Assembly (NCBI RefSeq): GCF_014646115.1
Contig: NZ_BMMV01000011.1
Span: 114,633-178,632 of the forward strand
Direction: 5' to 3'
Source of the DNA: Streptomyces camponoticapitis
GTDB lineage: Bacteria > Actinomycetota > Actinomycetes > Streptomycetales > Streptomycetaceae
Length of the DNA stretch: 64,000 bases
Shown here: one piece after another, positions 62,881-64,000 of the stretch
How positions within the stretch are numbered: the stretch's first letter is position 1
How the letters are laid out: each line of letters starts with the position of its first letter
Notes under the pieces: generated by a model
Database searches by the model: none
Told to the model about the DNA's origin: nothing
Seen by the model: the letters and a program-made list of their open reading frames with translations, nothing else
Translations under genes and position numbers: made by a program

Positions 62881-64000
62881 TCAGGCGGTCTCTCGTACGG
62901 CGCGGGCCAGCGTGCGCAGGCCCTCGTCCAGTTCCTCGGGCGTGACGGTCAGCGCGGGAAGCAGTTTCACGACCTCGCTCTCCGGGCCGGAGGTCTCCAG
63001 GAGGAGCCCCAGTTCGAAGGCGCGGCGGCAGATCGCGCCGGCCCGCTGCTTGTCCTCGAACTCCATGCCCCAGACGAGGCCACGGCCGCGGAAGCTCACA
63101 CTGTCGGGCGCGCACTCCTCGACTATGGCCAGCAGTGCGCGTTCGACCTGCTCGCCGCGCGCCAGGGTCTGCTTCTCCATCTGGCCGTCGGCCCAGTAGG
63201 TGTTGAGCGCGGCGGCGGCGGTCACGAAGGCGGGGTTGTTGCCGCGGAACGTGCCGTTGTGCTCGCCGGGCTCCCAGATGTCCAGCTCCGGCTTGAAGAG
63301 CGTCAGCGCCATCGGCATGCCGTAGCCGCTGATGGACTTCGACAGCGTGACGATGTCCGGGGTGATGCCGGCCTCCTCGAAGGAGAAGAACCCGCCGGTG
63401 CGTCCGCAGCCCATCTGGATGTCGTCGACGATGAGCAGCATGTCCTGGCGCTCGCACAGATCGGCGAGCGCGCGCAGCCACTCGGCGCGGGCGACGTTGA
63501 TGCCGCCCTCGCCCTGCACCGTCTCGACGATGACGGCGGCGGGCTTGTTGAGCCCGGAGCCCTGGTCGCCGAGCAGCCGCTCGAACCAGAGGAAGTCCGG
63601 GACCTGGCCGTCGAAGTAGTTGTCGAACGGCATCGGGGTGCCGTGGACCAGCGGGATGCCCGCTCCGGCGCGCTTGAACGCGTTGCCGGTGACGGCGAGC
63701 GAGCCCAGCGACATGCCGTGGAAGGCGTTGGTGAAGGAGACGATCGACTCGCGGTTCTTCACCTTGCGGGCCAGTTTGAGTGCCGACTCGACGGCGTTGG
63801 TGCCCGTGGGGCCCGGGAACATCACCTTGTACGGCAGGTCACGGGGCCGCAGCACCACACTCTGGAACGACTCCAGGAAGGCGCGTTTCGCGGTGGTCGC
63901 CATGTCCAGGCCGTGGGTGATGCCGTCGCGCTCGATGTAGTCGATCAGCGCCCGTTTCAGTACGGGGTTGTTGTGCCCGTAGTTGAGAGAACCGGCGCCG
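62881..64000 (-). CDS. ectB: Diaminobutyrate-2-oxoglutarate transaminase, 5' end outside window
   Basis: Class III PLP aminotransferase making L-2,4-diaminobutyrate from aspartate semialdehyde. About 373 codons are in the window; the N-terminal ~50 residues lie beyond 64000. GSLNYGHNNPVLKRALIDYIERDGITHGLDMATTAKRAFL opens the visible part. NAFHGMSLGSLAVTG, IVDDIQMGCGRTG, and the PLP Lys in VTLSKSISGYGMPMA follow. ectA would be expected upstream, outside the window. Confidence 0.95.
   Translation of the reverse strand, partial: GAGSLNYGHNNPVLKRALIDYIERDGITHGLDMATTAKRAFLESFQSVVLRPRDLPYKVMFPGPTGTNAVESALKLARKVKNRESIVSFTNAFHGMSLGSLAVTGNAFKRAGAGIPLVHGTPMPFDNYFDGQVPDFLWFERLLGDQGSGLNKPAAVIVETVQGEGGINVARAEWLRALADLCERQDMLLIVDDIQMGCGRTGGFFSFEEAGITPDIVTLSKSISGYGMPMALTLFKPELDIWEPGEHNGTFRGNNPAFVTAAAALNTYWADGQMEKQTLARGEQVERALLAIVEECAPDSVSFRGRGLVWGMEFEDKQRAGAICRRAFELGLLLETSGPESEVVKLLPALTVTPEELDEGLRTLARAVRETA

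Overview
The window is high-GC DNA typical of a Streptomyces chromosome core. GTG and even TTG starts are frequent, stop/start codons often overlap (ATGA, GTGA, TGATG), and the gene order gap-pgk-tpiA-secG ... pgi ... pgl-opcA-zwf-tal-tkt-ctaB ... ctaA ... suf ... dapD ... ect is one I recognise from that genus. The species cannot be named from sequence alone. No insertion sequence, prophage or CRISPR array is visible.

Region 1 (1-17.7 kb) is central carbon metabolism. A forward block carries gap, pgk, tpiA, secG, an RbpA-family RNA polymerase-binding paralogue, an MFS exporter, pgi and two PH-domain membrane proteins. It converges, across a 400-bp intergenic stretch with Streptomyces-type extragenic repeats, on a reverse pentose-phosphate operon transcribed tkt, tal, zwf, opcA, pgl. 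ctaB diverges from tkt. Region 2 (17.7-22.1 kb) has a small unknown protein, a FluG-like amidohydrolase with a degenerate metal site, ctaA (haem A synthase) and an ABC-2 drug exporter pair. Region 3 (22.1-28.9 kb) is the complete Fe-S assembly operon sufR-B-D-Rieske-C-S-U-T, with a SufR operator lying on what looks like a leaderless start. Region 4 (28.9-33.3 kb) holds an SMR efflux gene coupled to a TetR gene behind a 41-bp palindrome, leaderless dapD, a DUF4232-like lipoprotein, a SUKH protein and an ABM-like protein.

Region 5 (33.3-43 kb) has a secreted nuclease, a large acidic unknown protein, an SDR and two coupled AfsK-like Ser/Thr kinases with PQQ-type propellers. Region 6 (42.9-45 kb) is the most unusual. 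An unannotated RNA is encoded 42 bp upstream of a Ro60/Rsr (TROVE-vWA) gene. It contains a geometrically complete but circularly permuted tRNA (T-arm first, acceptor stem closed by a tetraloop, D-arm last), opened at the anticodon and closed by a long terminal stem. This is a bacterial Y RNA of the tRNA-mimic (YrlA-like) type.

Region 7 (45-57.2 kb) holds a tandem TerD protein, then a split hexuronate oxidation regulon: udh, kdgD with a coupled unknown gene, and an alpha-ketoglutarate semialdehyde dehydrogenase beside its IclR regulator. The three transcription starts share the same promoter architecture and two share an operator-like motif. Between them lie an MFS transporter, a class B PBP and a NarL-type two-component system. 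Region 8 (57.2-64 kb) has a Tet(M)/OtrA-like ribosomal protection GTPase behind an overlapping leader ORF, a FrnE-like DsbA oxidoreductase, a class V aminotransferase, and the ectoine genes ectB (cut by the window end), ectC and ectD.

Coordinates and motifs were read by eye. Family assignments come from recognised motifs, not from database searches.
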